A stretch of DNA of 64,000 bases from Hymenolepis diminuta (GCA_900708905.1 CAADRB010000001.1:5405439-5469438); one strand, 5' to 3'. Shown: positions 23,700-37,539, counted from the stretch's first letter. Numbers and translations are program-made. The notes: generated by a model from the letters alone, not told the origin.

Positions 23700-26380
23700 A
23701 CATTCACAGGTTTGATGGTTAGCTTGGATTTTTATCATTCCTGATGTCACCAAGCCAGTTATTGGCGTTGACTTTCTCGATCACTCTGGCCTTCTTTTGA
23801 ACGGAAAAAAGTTACTTGATCTCGAAACGGACCTTCACTCCCTATCTTCTGAATGCCCTGGTCCCGATTATCGTTCTTTAACTTGCATCCAATCTCCTTA
23901 GTTTCCCGTCCACTCTAATTTTAAAGGCTTTTCTGATTTTATCAACCTCATTTGTCTTGACGAACCTGTAGATCACTCTGTCACACACTCTATAACAACT
24001 CCAGGAACCCCTGTCAAAGGTCAACTTAAGGTCCCCAAGAACGAATCTAAGCACACTTGATCTTGCCCTTGTTCGTCGTTCTTCCAGTAAGTGGTCATCT
24101 GTTCTCCATATGGTTTCGAAGAAATCCTATGCTCGCTGACTCTATGATTACTATTGTGTGTTACAGTCCCTGACAATTATCCCATTTCTAATCTGCAAAA
24201 CTTTTCATCCGATCTCCAGAATAAAAAGATCTTTTCAAGATTGATTTTGTCCGTATTTATAACACGATTCCTATGGCTGAAGTAGATATTCCCGAGACCG
24301 TCAAATCCATCTCATTTGGCCTGTTCGAATTCTTTCAAAGGCTGTTTGGATTACGAAGTGCAGTTTAAATTTTCAAACGTTTTATTGATAAAGCGTTGCA
24401 TGATCTCGGCTTTGTTTTTGCCTCTATCGATGGCATACTCATGGCTATCAAAACTGGGGAAAAGCATAAGAAATATTTGGAGATTGTTTTTAAACGACGG
24501 GATTTTCATGGACTCATCATAAGTCCTCTTGGACATATCGTATTTGGAGAAGGCTTTCAACCAACTGGCAAGATTTTTAAGGAAATTCGACAGTTCTCAA
24601 CCAAATTTGTTGGTTCTCGGATATAATAAATTTTTACCGCTGATTTCTTCAAAATTCTGCAGCAGTAATTCTTCCACTCAAAGAACTTCTGAAGTTCACA
24701 ATACCGAGTTCTCTTTTACTCCTGAGGCTGTCACAGCATTTGAAGAAGTTGAAACTATGTTAACAGACTGTCCGACGCTCGCTTATTAAGAATCAAAAGC
24801 AAATATAACGCTTGCAACAGATGGTGCACAGACCGCCGTCGGTGCAGTATTGGAACAAAAGAAAGGAACTGTGGTGCAACCCCTGGTCGAATTAGCACCC
24901 ACTCAAACATGTTACAGAATTTTTAACGAGAGGTTCTGATAGTCTACAACGTGGTGAACGTTTTCGACATCTCCTAGAGGGTCGAAAGTTCACGATACTC
25001 ACTGACCATAAGCCACTGCCATACCAGTCGAGCTAGTTCTGACATTTATTCGCTAGAAAAAATTCGATATCTCGATTATATTCTAAAATTCGCCAACGAC
25101 ATCGGACATGTCAATAGCACGGGTAATGCCTTCATTTATTGTCTTTCCCAAACTGATGTTTAAGCAATGGCAAAAACCGCTGATTTTTATTTTCTTGATA
25201 ACGCTTAAAATGCTGACTCTGAACTCCAAGAATTTCACAGTTTTCCTGGTTCTCCCCAACTGAAAGACTTCCCATCGTTGACAGCTCCAGGTTTAATAAC
25301 TCGTAATGTTTCGAAAGGAATGCTAAGACCCTTTGTTCTCAAACCCCTTCATCACAAATTTTCCGAATTCTCCCACTATCTCTACTACCCCGAAAAACCC
25401 GCAATATCAAAACTCGTTTTCAAAAGAACATCAAAAACCGAATAAAAATATGCCAAGCATGCCAGAGATCAAAATTTGATAAACACACCAAAACTCCTCT
25501 TTGAACGTTTCCACTACCGTACGCAAGATTTGACCACGTTCATATTGATACTGCTGTCTCCTTCCAAGCTCTAGCAGTTTCACTTATTTTCTAACCTGTG
25601 CGACCGTTTTATTACGATGGCAAGACGCATTTCCTATCTGTAACTTGACAGCTTAGACCAGCGCCAGAACCTCACTGGAGAGATGGATGGCTACATTTGG
25701 TGCAATCTCCACTATAAATTTAGATCGCAGGAAACAATTTGAGTTTCATCACTTTTCTGAACTCACCAACTTGCTTGGCACCAACTGGATTCTCACAACC
25801 GCATATCATCCACAAGCATTTCCATCCTCATTTGAAAGCAGCCCCTACTGCACAGAAGCCCTTTTCTTTATCCTCCTTGGTATTCGAATTGCTGATCTTA
25901 ATGATTCTACTGCAGAAATTGTATTTAGAGTTGTCCTCCAACTTTCTGGCCAACTTTTATCCTCGTTTAATGTTTCCCTCTGGCCAAACTCTGCAAATTA
26001 TGCTGAAATTGTACGTTCCCATATGCATAAACTACAAACCGACCGACTCTACCTCCAACCCTACCATCATTCTCACTGATTTGAATCTCGTTTCCACGTA
26101 AACGTAAACCTTCGTAAACCTTTTCAGCCCATTTTTGGTGATCCACTCCTGGTCCTTTAAAGAACCGAAAAGACTTTCACTATAATTCAAAATGGCAAAG
26201 AATCTGTTGCTTCCGTAGATCACGTGAAGCCTGCCTGTCTTAATAAGCTCGTTTCTAAAATGTTACTTCAGTGTTTCCTCCAGATCCTCTCGTCAAGGAG
26301 ATGGAAATATTAATGCCAGTCACTCGTAGCGGAAGACATATATGTTTCCCAGATCGTTATCAAGCCTGAACAGATGATTT
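23700..26380 (+). mobile_element. Ty3/gypsy pol relic: protease, RT, RNase H, integrase
   Basis: Fragments appear in the canonical order with many frameshifts and stops. The protease C-terminus is at about 23700-23880 (FIIPDVTKPVIGVDFLDHSG). The linker and RT run from about 23985 to 24620, with HSITTPGTPV, fragments around the 'SSPWASPLHMVPKK' position, then FGL-like and FKRFIDKALHDLGFVFASID. RNase H lies at about 24700-25140 (ITLATDGAQTAVGAVLEQKK). The integrase zinc region and core lie at about 25350-25800 (QFEFHHFSELTNLLGTNWIL, TTAYHPQA). The pol tail at about 26310-26370 matches the 'TRSGR..FPDRYQA' type of ending. The RT catalytic YIDD is SIDG here, so a catalytic Asp is lost. It is dead, and of a lineage distinct from the 2.0 kb relic. 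Confidence 0.9.
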
Positions 26381-27239
26381 TTTCCAAATCTGCCTCAATT
26401 AGCCGGAAAAGGAAAAGTACACTTGAACCAATTTACAGCCAGTTATTAGTATCGTCTTTGTGCACCCGAAGGCTGGAGAAGTGCAAATGGATGAGGAAAC
26501 TTTATTTTTTTATTCTTGACTAGGATTCGTATTTGCCTTTATGGTTTAATTTGGCTGTTTCGAACGTTTCAGATGGGGGATCTTGATCGGCAATTTGTAC
26601 TCGTCCCTTTAGAATCAACTTTTCTACTTTCTCACAAGGTGTGAACTTCGTAATATTCTAGTGTTTCAGAGCTCGATTTTCATTATTGGAGCCTCGAGTT
26701 TCTAAAGAAGCTTATGCTTGCGAAGTTTAAAGCTTGCTAACCAGATCCATCTCCTAAATTTGAAACCTTAATATAAGGATTAAATATTAGCTTCGATGAC
26801 ATCAATGAATTCATTGTAACAAATGAAATGAACCAACAAACTTCTCTGGATATACTTGCCAAGTTAAGGATTAATAAAGTTTTCATTCTGAGAAATTTTT
26901 TGTTTATATTAGCCAAAGAGATTTTAAACATTCCTAAATTTTTGTATATTATTTTAGAATATTATATCGGGGAAATATGGAAATGCTGATTCAATAGCGC
27001 TGTAATTTTTTTTTTCAATGGGTTTTGAAATATTGTTTAAATGAATTAGTAATCGTATTCGTTCGATTAGTTGGGAAAAAATCGGACTGAATATTTGATG
27101 AATTATTTTATATTGACACGAATGCTAAATATCATTTATTAAAAATTTTTATTAAAATTAGCTCCATATATTGATAAGGGGTTCTTTTTAAAATTACGGT
27201 TAGTTTAAAAATATAAATTTTATTTATCTTGAATAAACA
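26381..27239. other. 3' flank of the gypsy relic, no feature seen
   Basis: No LTR could be identified by comparison with 17700-17981. There is no supported gene. Confidence 0.4.
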
Positions 27240-27605
27240 AACCCTACAGAGCTCTGTTGAATTAAACTTCTTAGCTATCTCATTTCTGCCATATTGAAAC
27301 TGTAAACTGTGAAATATCATGCAAGATCATTTTTCATTCTCAACCATTGGGTGAAAAATGAACTTAAGTGATAAGACCGATCCTTCTTAATTAAAAGACT
27401 GTCAAAAAGTCCCGGACATCGCAAACAAACATTTCCTTTAAACTTGAAGATGAAAAAATAACTTTTGGAATCCGAACCACCCTATTAATTAATATTTTAC
27501 AACCTGAGTCCAAAGATCAAATTAAGCAAGACCCTTTGATACTTTGACGTTTTTCACGGTATCTTTTTGATTCCCTCTCTTTCATTTGTTGAACACCCTA
27601 AGGTA
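27240..27605 (-). repeat. dispersed repeat family A, copy 3 (-)
   Basis: On the minus strand it reads GTATCAAAGGGTCTTGC, TTTGATCTTTGGACTCAGG, GAAGGATCGGTCTTATCAC, TTAAGTTCATTTTTC, GGTTGAGAATG, ATGATATTTCACAGTTTACAG and GAAATGAGATAGCTAAGAAG. This is the same block order as the copies at 16.5 kb and 49.6 kb. The minus-strand ORF at 27132-27320 is part of this repeat. Confidence 0.75.
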
Positions 27606-28149
27606 TAAAATATGCAAAATAGTCGGGTAAGAAGTGGGACAAGAAAGTGAAGAGAGGATGTCGAAAATTTTATTTTATTTAAACTCTGACAGCACTGAAC
27701 ACAACTTGTTTTACAATATTCAAATATTCCTAAGCTTAATTTTTATAATCATATACCCGGGTTCGTATTTGGGATATTCCGAACTACCTGATCAGTTGAT
27801 TTAATTGAATGGTTGATCATGTCACCTCGATTCATTCGTATATTCCTGCTAACTGGTAATAATAGTGTCATGATATGAGATTTGTATGGTGATGTAAAGA
27901 AAACAACGATTTTTCTTGCCAAACTGATAAGATCAGATCAGATGAATACCCAGTACTTCATTTTATCGAGTCGATGATAGTCAATCATTTAGACAGTAAA
28001 AAGTAGGTAAATCATCGTCAGATATTATTCTATCGTCTGTGTAACAACTGTAAGAATTCTTCACTACCCCCATTAATACAAAACATGTGACAATTTTAAA
28101 TTATGATAAGCGACCAAAATCGATTATCAGGAAATTTAATTAAAAATAA

Positions 28150-28330
28150 TGGGAAGGGATAAAAAATATATAGAGAGCGAAGTCAAGGCATCACAGAATT
28201 TTACTTTCTCTGGGTTTTGGTTTCGGATTGCAACAAATGTTTGTCTATTACATCCAGGGCTTATTGACCCGTTGTTTAATCTTGATAGTCGTTATTGCTT
28301 CATCGAATTTCTTATTCCAAAGGCTGGGTA
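28150..28330 (+). repeat. dispersed repeat family A, copy 4 (+), partial
   Basis: GGATTGCAACAAATGTTTGTC, CAGGGCTTATTGACC and a Ser/Phe-rich lead resemble the middle of copy 1 (GGATTGCAGCAACTGCTTGCC, GCTTTTTGACC). It is only about 550 bases from copy 3 and in the opposite orientation. Confidence 0.5.
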
Positions 28331-30167
28331 ACCAAAATAATTTTTATGATATTCTTTATGAAAATAACACTTTTTCTTTTCTTCAATAGCGCTTTTAATC
28401 GGATTAACCTGTTTGATCCCAAATATCTCAGCTATCTTGGAAAGGCTGAAAACAAGAAATTGATCATGTAAAACTCAATTATTTGTCTGTTTAATCACAG
28501 GCCTCAATGTCCACCTAATTTCGATATTTCCGGTACAAAATTATTTGTTTCCAAAGATACATTGTTTAATACAACTCATTTCAGTTTCTAGTTTAAGGTT
28601 TCACTATAGAAGTAATTATGTCTTAAAGCTGAAATATTATATACTCAAAAAGTTGCACATTCGTACTGCTTTTCGGCTATTTGGCAGCGGTTCAACTTAT
28701 TCCCAAATGGGGGTGGCTACTCGGATTTGGGCTTCAAACCGGAAGAACCCTTACTAAGCAGAAAAGTTTATGCAGATTTTTTAAAGATTTTCTTCCAAGT
28801 AAAATGCACCTAAAACTGTTATATCCCAATTTAATTTTCCATGCATCAAATTAAACTAATTTTTTTAAACAAAGGGTCTTGAATGTTGGACGTAGATCAA
28901 ATAGGCTTCAGTACAATATTTACTAAGTAGGGGGATTTCAATCTCAAAATCCGGGAATTTAAGTGAGTGAAAATTGTAGCAGATGTTGGTTTTCAATAGT
29001 AAAATTTGCATTAATTTTCCTATCCTTACACAGTTTAAATGTACTTTGTTACGGAGGAAAGCGTTCACCTTGTAGGGACTAAATACTAGGGTTACTAGAT
29101 ATATGGACACAAAGAGGAAGAAGAAGGACAAAGAGTTCAGTAATGTTAATACTTTAAAGAGATCTGTCAGAAATAAATAGACGAATAAATAGATAGATAG
29201 AAAAAACCGCACATTAAGAGGTAGGAAGTGCTGCAGATAGAGAGAAGCTAATTGAAGAACCTGAATACATGTGCCGATTGGCAGGAGTTAGCGAAAGGCA
29301 AACCGAGTAGATATGTATCAGAAACACCGAAGAGGAACTGGCAGTGACGGTGTGGAGAAAGATTACACCTGGGTTTTTACAGATAGAATCGGTAGACAGA
29401 TGAAATAGTCAAAAGGCGGTGGTATCCAGTTGAAAAGGGGAGGGAGAGGGCTAAAGATATTGTCAATAAAAGGTTGAAAATTGAGAATGAAGTCCTGTCT
29501 GATGATCATTTGAGTCTTCACAAGTGTTTTGATAGACGGGTCAATAGTGGCTTGACGATAAAATCTATTCGGTCGGCAGTAAGTCGGACAATTACCAAGG
29601 TGTCTAAAAACATTAATCCCGACCTTTGAAACAGCAGATCACAAATAATTCCTGAAAATTTAATAGGAAAATAACTACTTAATTAAGCATTTTAAATGAT
29701 TACATAGTAAGCTGATTTGACTAATTTTCAAAAATTGAGTGTTGTTGTCACCCATTTGTTATATGCCACCAAGATTTTTGTCCTATAGAGAAGATGACAG
29801 GAGGAAGCTTTCTACTTAAATACATTAAAAATGAATTCCACGCAAATTTGATTGTTTCCATTTATGACAAAGTAAATTATTAACTAAATTAAACCAAAAA
29901 AGGGTATAAATAGAGATAATAGTAAAACAGTTGTGAATGGATTTGAGATTTAGTGGCAAGAGAAAATTCAAAGAATTCAGAGCCGTACTTCGTCGGAACT
30001 CTGAAGTCGTCAGCATGTAATCAATTTTAGTCTTTCATTTTTTATTCAAATTTAACATATTAAACGTCAGGATGAAACAACTATATATATGGCTTGAAAA
30101 TCACCTTCATCTTATAGGGAATCTCACAGTTTATTGATATTCGAGGAGTTTGTAACGGCTGATTTAC
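28331..30167. other. intergenic, no supported gene
   Basis: Only hydrophobic or low-complexity chance ORFs are present (28545-28757 plus, 28865-29212 minus, 29825-30016 minus). A purine-rich tract at 29200-29420 vaguely resembles the G/A-rich repeat family but no block alignment was convincing. Confidence 0.4.
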
Positions 30168-30207
30168 TGGGGCCTTCCTGTTTTGCTTTCATTTGCGACG
30201 AGGCCAT
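30168..30207 (-). CDS. possible first coding exon (speculative)
   Basis: On the minus strand, ATCATGGCC (a good start context) opens a 13-codon frame, MASSQMKAKQEGP, followed after one base by a good donor (A then GTAAATC). An in-frame ATG also lies 30 bases upstream. The local G+C is higher than the flanks. No downstream exon was found to join it, so this is only a candidate. Confidence 0.15.
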
Positions 30208-30229
30208 GATAACCAGCGTACACTTAGGA

Positions 30230-33200
30230 AGCATGGTCTAAATGAAGATTAGAAAACATCTTATAGAAAAGGTAAGATAGAATGAAAGGATATAAAGATC
30301 TATAAGAGTAGGAGAGAATGACCAAGAGTCATTAATGGGTGCAAAGATAAGAGATAGCAACCATCATGCCAAAATGGGTACTGCTGCCATCATGGATTTA
30401 TTATCGAGTATATCTTAGATTGTAGTCTTCCCAAAACATGTCCATTTTGGTCTGACAGATACTTTCCTATGTGCCTATATCCACTTTCAATTCCTAGTTA
30501 ACAATGTGCATGGTGTCAGTAAACATATTCTATTAATGTTTGTGCTTGAGTTTGCAGGAGATAGGTCCAACGTCGAGATTACCAAATATATATAGAGATT
30601 CAAAGAATATCCCAAAAAGAAACAAATGTCTTGTAAGGAATAGTATAAATAGTTTCCAATTAACCGAACGGATACATAAATTTTAAATATTTCGGTGGAA
30701 TAAAGGTACTAATTGAAGCAAAAGCTAAACAGTTCTCGTTAGGCCAGTCCAAACGCATCCGAATATTTGATAAAACACTTTTATTGCAACAATTAACAAC
30801 TGAAAACGGTTAATTCTGTTGATTTAAATTTATTGCAGATAATAATAACCTTGACTAAATTCTAATTTAAATTTATAATCTTTAAAATTATCTGTGATCT
30901 ACTAGTGTCTTGAAAATATATTACAACTAGTTATCGGCCACAAATGAAAGGCAATTGAATAAATATAGCCATACAGAGCCTGCGACATAAAGCAGGACGG
31001 TTACGTAAATAGAAGGTCAATCTAAAATGAAGAAATTTTGAATATCTTTGTTGAAGTAATCTATAAAGATAACTTAACTGAATTCACAACTTAACACTCG
31101 TTTATTTGAAGAATGCATCCCTTTTGAACAGGAAGCTGCCTTTTTTGCCATTCAGCCTCAGGAGGTTGTTTTCGAGAATGAACTAGCGTTTTTTTTAATA
31201 CTTCAGCTCAGACTAATAAAAATTGTTCACCTTGATGTGTTTCGATTATATCCACTAAAGTTTCTGCTTCAATAACCCACTGACCAGCAAAGATTAATTT
31301 AATTTAGGTAAGAAGTGAAATAAATATCCATTCAACTTTTATACCCTCTTTTTTACAAGATAGAGCAACCGAACTCATATTTAATATTTCACGTAATTAA
31401 CATTACTTCTTCCCCTGGCTTTTCAAAATTCAGAGTCTTGCTTTTTTATCCCCAAATTTCAGGGTAGTTTGGCAATGAAAATTTCATCCTGATGCACTTA
31501 TCACCTCTGATAACCAAGAATGACCACCTGGTCATAGCCGAGATGGTTTCAGGCTTACCAGATTCCGCTATGAGTGAACTCTAATGCTAAATATTCTTGT
31601 CTATTTCCTAATGTATCATCTTTAGTGATGATCACCAGTCGTATCCAATGCTTCCAGGAACTATTAGTGTACATCGATGAATTTCAGATTATTAAGCACA
31701 ACTATTCATTTTGCACAAATTATCCATTCCTATTCTATATGTTTAATATCTCTATTTAAAGTTTTGATTGAATTTATAGCCTTTACGTCTAAATTTAAAA
31801 AGCGACATAGGGAATGTTTTTTTAACATTAGATTATAATGCAAATAAGTTTCCAGGCTTGTAATCTCTAACGCAGATATGAAAATTACCCTAATACATGG
31901 AATACTAACCCCCGGGCTTTAGATTCGCTTTATATTTCTCCCCATTGATAATTGCTCTATTACTGTTTATTACATGCAATATTTTTGGGCATAAAAGAGG
32001 GATACGAATAAACCACAGTTGTATATAAAGGGAAAACATAGATGAATGAGGAAAAAGCAAATGAATGATGTATGGAGAATGAAGAGAAACGCTTGAGAAA
32101 TTAGCATTGAGCCGAATTCAATCGTAAGGAATTGAATTTAGAGCCTCTACAGGGTGGTGAAAATTTGTAAACAGCGATAAAGTTATCACATTTTAGCAAC
32201 AATGTATTACGATACATTAATGCTCCTATGCAATATGCTCATTCCATATTGAAAAATACGCGCTGAAATTTTCTGTATTTTCGAATTTTCCCTAAGTTAG
32301 CTCATCCACAACCCTTAAACCACTGCAATAGTCTCTCCAAGGTAGGACAGTGCTGCATTTTATTTTAAAATTGGAATTGAAATTCTGATACACGATTATT
32401 TTACAGCCATGAAATTCCTGAAAGATTCCCCAGATGTTTCGGGAACTTTTGTTTGTTCAACACAAAATATATTATTTACCTTACCAATAAATGCATCTCT
32501 TACCCCCGCGCATAAAACCTGCAAATACTTGAAAAAACTTTTCATCTACTAAAACAAAGAAAACAAATAAACAAATATTTATTTTCCAGTCTAAGTTAAC
32601 AACTCTGTTTAAAATTTCCACAATCCAGATTAAATCATTTGTACCAAATTGCGGCTTGCTAATCAGATTTGCTCACTTGGTTCCTTTAATTTCCATTATG
32701 TAATGCTCCCTCCCAGGTTTTAATTTCGAATGTAAAATTGCATTGTCTGCACCACTGCATCGATATAATTATTTTTGTAGGCCATATTTTTATTGATTCG
32801 CTTCTAATATTTTGTTCTTATATATTTCGCTGTGCGGTTAAAAGGAATTCCTTAATACCATAGTTACCAGAAATGCCCCACGCGGAATTTACGCCCTCAT
32901 TGTCAACTTTAACCGATATCGTTATTTTTGCACCATCGGTGGAATAATTTTGGGGACTTCTGCAGGCACAGACTGTAGAAATCGCTATTCACAGTTGAAC
33001 CATGAAATCTAACGAATTTCTCCCTTATGACAATAAAATAACTTTTATACGGTATTTCGGCTATAAGTTGCCTAATATCTACTTACTATTTATAAAATAT
33101 AAAATTTATTATTTTATCAATCCAAAATTATCTCATAGACAAAAGTAAATAAGCTAAGGAAAACTTTCCTCTTTTAATAGATGTACTGTTAACTGTGTCC

Positions 33201-35545
33201 TAATAAGTAATATCTCCTACAAAGTACAAATTTCAACCTGTAATAATTTACAGTTTATAAGCTTAATAAATGTTAATCAAGTTACAATTCCTTTTGATTG
33301 CTTAATATACTTTCTTCTAGGTTACGGTGAATTTAATTAAAGGTAAATTTAATTTCATTTAAACATTATTTTTATAAAGTTGGCAACATAGATCAATAAA
33401 TTCACAGGATAAGTACAATCGAAATCGACAGATTTTAGATTTCTTTCTGCAGTAATGTTCGTTCAGAATTCATCTGTCTATTTTTCCATGTACTAAGTCT
33501 AAATTTTTCAATTCCGACAAGGTTAAGCATAGCTGTATTGTCTTTAATTCGGAGGAGGTAGAGTTTGTCATTTAAATTTTCCTGATGCATCTATGAGTAC
33601 AGATTTTTTATTTTCTTCACTTTAAATACGATTTTATTTTTCTTAGATTCGTGGATAATATGTTCAGGTTTGCTGCCAGAATTGTTATAAAATATTTACT
33701 TCAAAAATCCTTCGGGAGACAAACTACGCATAGTTGTAACTTGTTATTTGTTGATCAAATTTTAAGCCTCTTGGAAAAACGAAAATGTTTCAGTCTTATT
33801 TCTGCACTGTTCTAACTGCCAGGTGGTTACTTTTTTTTAGCAGACAGGCAAAGAATGTAAAATAATTTCTGCTTATCACAATTTAAATTCCATATTTCCT
33901 TTCAGTTTCTGGACCCTCAATTCAATCCAATCTTAATTCCTCTTTCTTCCTCTCACTTTTCCACTCCTAATGTTTTTCTACATTCAAACCTTGGCCCTCT
34001 GATTTGGAAAAGGCAGTTTTCTGCTGTCGCACATTAGAATGGTCATCGATTCTGCGAGATGATAACAGGGTCACTTCCTATTACAGACTTTTTAAGATCA
34101 TAACCACCAAAAAACAGTTAGTGGAATTGGTTTGACTCAAATTTTCTCTTTCTCCTTTATATGCACTTATTTTCCCCAAACATATTATCCAGATAAGTCA
34201 ACTTTAATGATTTACCAATCTCTGCATGTGTAACTTTTCTTACTTGACTGACAGTAATTGGAGTTCCGATAGGAGAGTGGAAAAAGCGACAAGAAACAGT
34301 TTAAATTTGTACGTCATATCGAAATGCAGTATAATTCTATTCTTAATTTTGCATATCCGATAATGGTACCTTGTCTATTAAAAAATATTCTACTTCATGA
34401 GTATTTATTAAATATACTATTTTGAAACGTTTGTGCTTATGGAAGTTTTAAATGCCTATTCATTCAAGTAGTGACCTTAAGAGGGTAAATTCAGGTTATA
34501 ATAGCTACGTATTACTTCAAGAACTTTTACTTATCGCATATTGGAACTTTAAAAATGGTAAGTGGCTTTGCTGTTTGTCAGAAGATGCAAATGAACCAAA
34601 GTGGTATGAGCATTCATTCTCTTAAGCCAGCTGGTCAACAAGCTCTGAATATCAAACATCAAACCTTGATACTTCAGGTGTGATATATTTTGATAATACG
34701 AAGAAAGTGAAAGGTTCCAATGCTTCCCGACTTCAATTAAAGGATAATTCCTCACATCTTTCGTCCTTTATTGAATTATTTCAATTTTTCTAATATCTTC
34801 TCATGGTAAAGACCTGCAATAGTATTGAGCTAAATACTTCTCTGCTAGAGATGCTCTAAGTTGATCTGCGGTATGTTCCGCCGTGCTTTAGTGCTACTTG
34901 ATTTCGTCACCGAATAGAACTTTAAAGACCCTGAAAAGATGGGTTTTTGAAAATAGATAAACGGGATTGCTTACAATTGGTCGAAAAGAAATCGATTTAG
35001 AATGTTTCTTTCCCCGTTAGATAGTACTATAATTCAGTGTAGTAAATTATGCGAAAATGTACGCTACCCATTTAAGTTCGTACGAATCTAAAATTATTCA
35101 ATAAGTTAATAAAAACAAAGAATACATTCATTCAGGTTATAAATCATAGTGAATTACAAATATTTCCGACAACCACTTTAGACCTCGATTTGTCAACTAA
35201 TAAACTCACAAATATATAATTCATCTCATGCAGAGTCAAATGAGTACATAGCAAGCGATCAAGTGAGTTAGTGTTTAAATTAGTAGGTAATCAAGTGAGA
35301 ATAATTAGTGAGAAAAGTCTGATAATTAACACGCAGAGAAAGAAGTAACAACACAATAATCCCTCCTTACTACCACATACATTTCTGAAAAAACAGGAAA
35401 GAGAAAGATAGCATTTAGAGACAGGTGAACTAAGGTTGGAAAAGAGAAGACGCCGGTTGATTGGAGAATGGGAAGTGGAATGAATGATAAATATAGATGA
35501 ATGACTGGAATGGCTATGAAGAAAGTAGCTCTCCTTCCATTTGCT
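30230..35545. other. gene-poor AT-rich sequence
   Basis: No supported gene, RNA gene or repeat. A short Glu/Gln-rich frame near 31105-31190 has no motif. If the exon at 35.7 kb belongs to the VAMP gene, this stretch is 3' to that gene. Confidence 0.45.
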
Positions 35546-35732
35546 CTAAGCTGCAACCGCTGCAGGTGGATGCGACTTGACCAATTTGGGGTTCGCTTCA
35601 CCTCCTGTTCCAGGCCCCGCAACAATCTGAGCTGGCGTGCGTTCTGTAGACAACCCAGCTTGAATCCCCTCCTTTCCAATTTCGGTAGCGCCTGATGGTA
35701 AAGCTGGTGTAGCTGGAGGCGCAGATTCACTC
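35546..35732 (-). CDS. putative distal exon of the VAMP gene or of an unknown gene
   Basis: A G+C-rich island holds a 61-residue frame of clearly non-random, Ala/Pro/Gly/Ser-rich composition (SESAPPATPALPSGATEIGK ... KSHPPAAVAA). It ends at TAG 35546-35548 and starts right after a consensus acceptor (TTTTAACCTTCAG). It lies 5.3 kb downstream of the VAMP membrane exon. If that exon uses its strong donor (GTAAGT after 41052), joining makes TGA at the junction and this stretch becomes 3' UTR. If a weaker donor seven bases further on is used (AA then GTCAAA), the frame opens and would add this disordered tail. A second acceptor four bases on (GAG) opens a third frame. The composition suggests coding, but the gene assignment is unsure. 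Confidence 0.4.
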
Positions 35733-36309
35733 CTGAAGGTTAAAAAATAGGAAATTTAAACTCATAAAGAAATGCTTCAAACAAAACACTACAAAAAACC
35801 AGAACATATATAACTGAAGATTAAAACACTACTATCATTAACCGAGCCTCGTTACCATGGGATAAATATAAACGGAGAATAAGAATGGATGCGAATATAC
35901 GAAGTAATGAAATAGGAATTCCCTATAGCGATCTTCAAACGTTTAAATGTTCTAGAACCTGTCATGTTGTGAGCATGCTGTGAAGTTCAAAAACTAGTTT
36001 TCCGACTGCAAAGATAGTGACAGATAACCACACAGCATTGGTCACCGTGTACGTCTGAAATGCTAGAAGACATGTATCCAACTCTCATCGCATTTAAGTT
36101 AGAATTTGACACTTTTAGTGATACTTTTCCCCATTATTTCCGAAAAGAATCCTAAAGATTTCCCTTTTGGTATGTTATAAAACGTATGGCAGACAAGTTT
36201 CAGGTTGATAGAAAGTCAAAATTAACTATCCAGAAAAATTCATGTAAGAAATACTATCGCCATTTTCTCCCTGTACTTAAGTACTCAGACCCCTCACAGA
36301 TATTCCTAT

Positions 36310-36400
36310 TAAATAATTAATACAATAATTAATAAATAATACAATTAATACAACAGTTATATCATATAATTAATACAATACAATTAGTACGATAAATAAA
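36310..36400. repeat. imperfect AT-rich tandem repeat (TTAATACAA-like)
   Basis: Repeated variants of AATTAATACAA are visible by eye, interrupted by substitutions. Confidence 0.7.
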
Positions 36401-37539
36401 AATGTAATCACAATTTAAATGACGGCAAACATGCAAAGATAACGTGATGGACAAGCTCACAACGTAGCCAAGCTATAATCACAATGAACGCAGCTGACAA
36501 ATTCGATTATAAATGAAGTGCACTTTTCCGCTTGCCACCTTCTAGTGTCAAAAGAAAGTATTTACGGGGAAGTGACTAAGTTTTAAATATAGACTGGTTA
36601 GTGGTTGAGCTTTTAGTTGTCGTAAGTTAAAATTTTCAGTCATAAAGGTCTTTAGGGTAAAAAAACACCAAGTGTGAACATCATTAAACATTTCCCCTTA
36701 ACGAGCTTAGCCATCTATGTTGAAATAAAGCTTAATTATTAAAATATTTGAATGATCTAATGAAAATAACCTAGCACGTTGCATAATTTTTTTTGAGGTA
36801 AATGAATATCTTTTAATTTGTATTCTCTTTCCCTTCTGCTGTCATTTTATGGATATTTTAGAATTGCAAGCCCGGGTTTACGATAGCTGGCGACGCAGGT
36901 GACGTTTATTTCGAAATCCTGACACTTAATATAATCCTTTTTGCCACATTTCTAAAGCAAAGTAATAGCAGGACCAAATTCAAATAGAATTTTCTAAGGC
37001 TGAGAGACAGTTTGAAAATAATAAGAATGTAGCACAACTGATTAGACAGATAGGTGTATTTGGAAACAATTAAAAACAATAGTTTGGAAAAAATTGATGT
37101 TTCCTTCCTCATGAGAAATAAAGGGAACGAAATGTCTCAAAAACTGTTTATTTTCTCTCCAAATTAAAGAAAATCGAGACTTTTCAGCTCTAAATGAAAT
37201 TTCCCTCAGAAACCAATCCTACTTGGATTGCGGAAAAAAACTACTAAAACCAATGCACAACTCATTTAAAAAATCTAATTATGAGGCCACCATTGATTGA
37301 ATGCACTGTGCCCACGAATGATTCAAACATGATTTGGCGGAAATATTTCAATTTGAAGATAATAGAAACCTTGGCAATGGGTTGAAATCAGACAGTTGAG
37401 AACTTCTCTGTATCTTTCCTAGCCGACATTTCAATTTACTAGAATACAGAAGAAGATGGTTCACCTCTTTTAATTTAGCTCAAATGATCTAAGAATAGGA
37501 CACGTAGAGAAAATTAATTATTTCTCCCTCTCTAAAGAT

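Noticed and set aside
28865..29212. 115-codon minus-strand ORF with hydrophobic start
   Set aside because: Phe/Leu/Ile-rich as expected from A+T-rich DNA; no conserved block, no transmembrane family signature.
35326..35730. 134-codon minus-strand ORF overlapping the 35.7 kb exon
   Set aside because: It is the alternative frame of the Ala/Pro-rich stretch; Arg/Leu/Gln-rich shadow composition. Kept only as a possible third reading in the exon entry.
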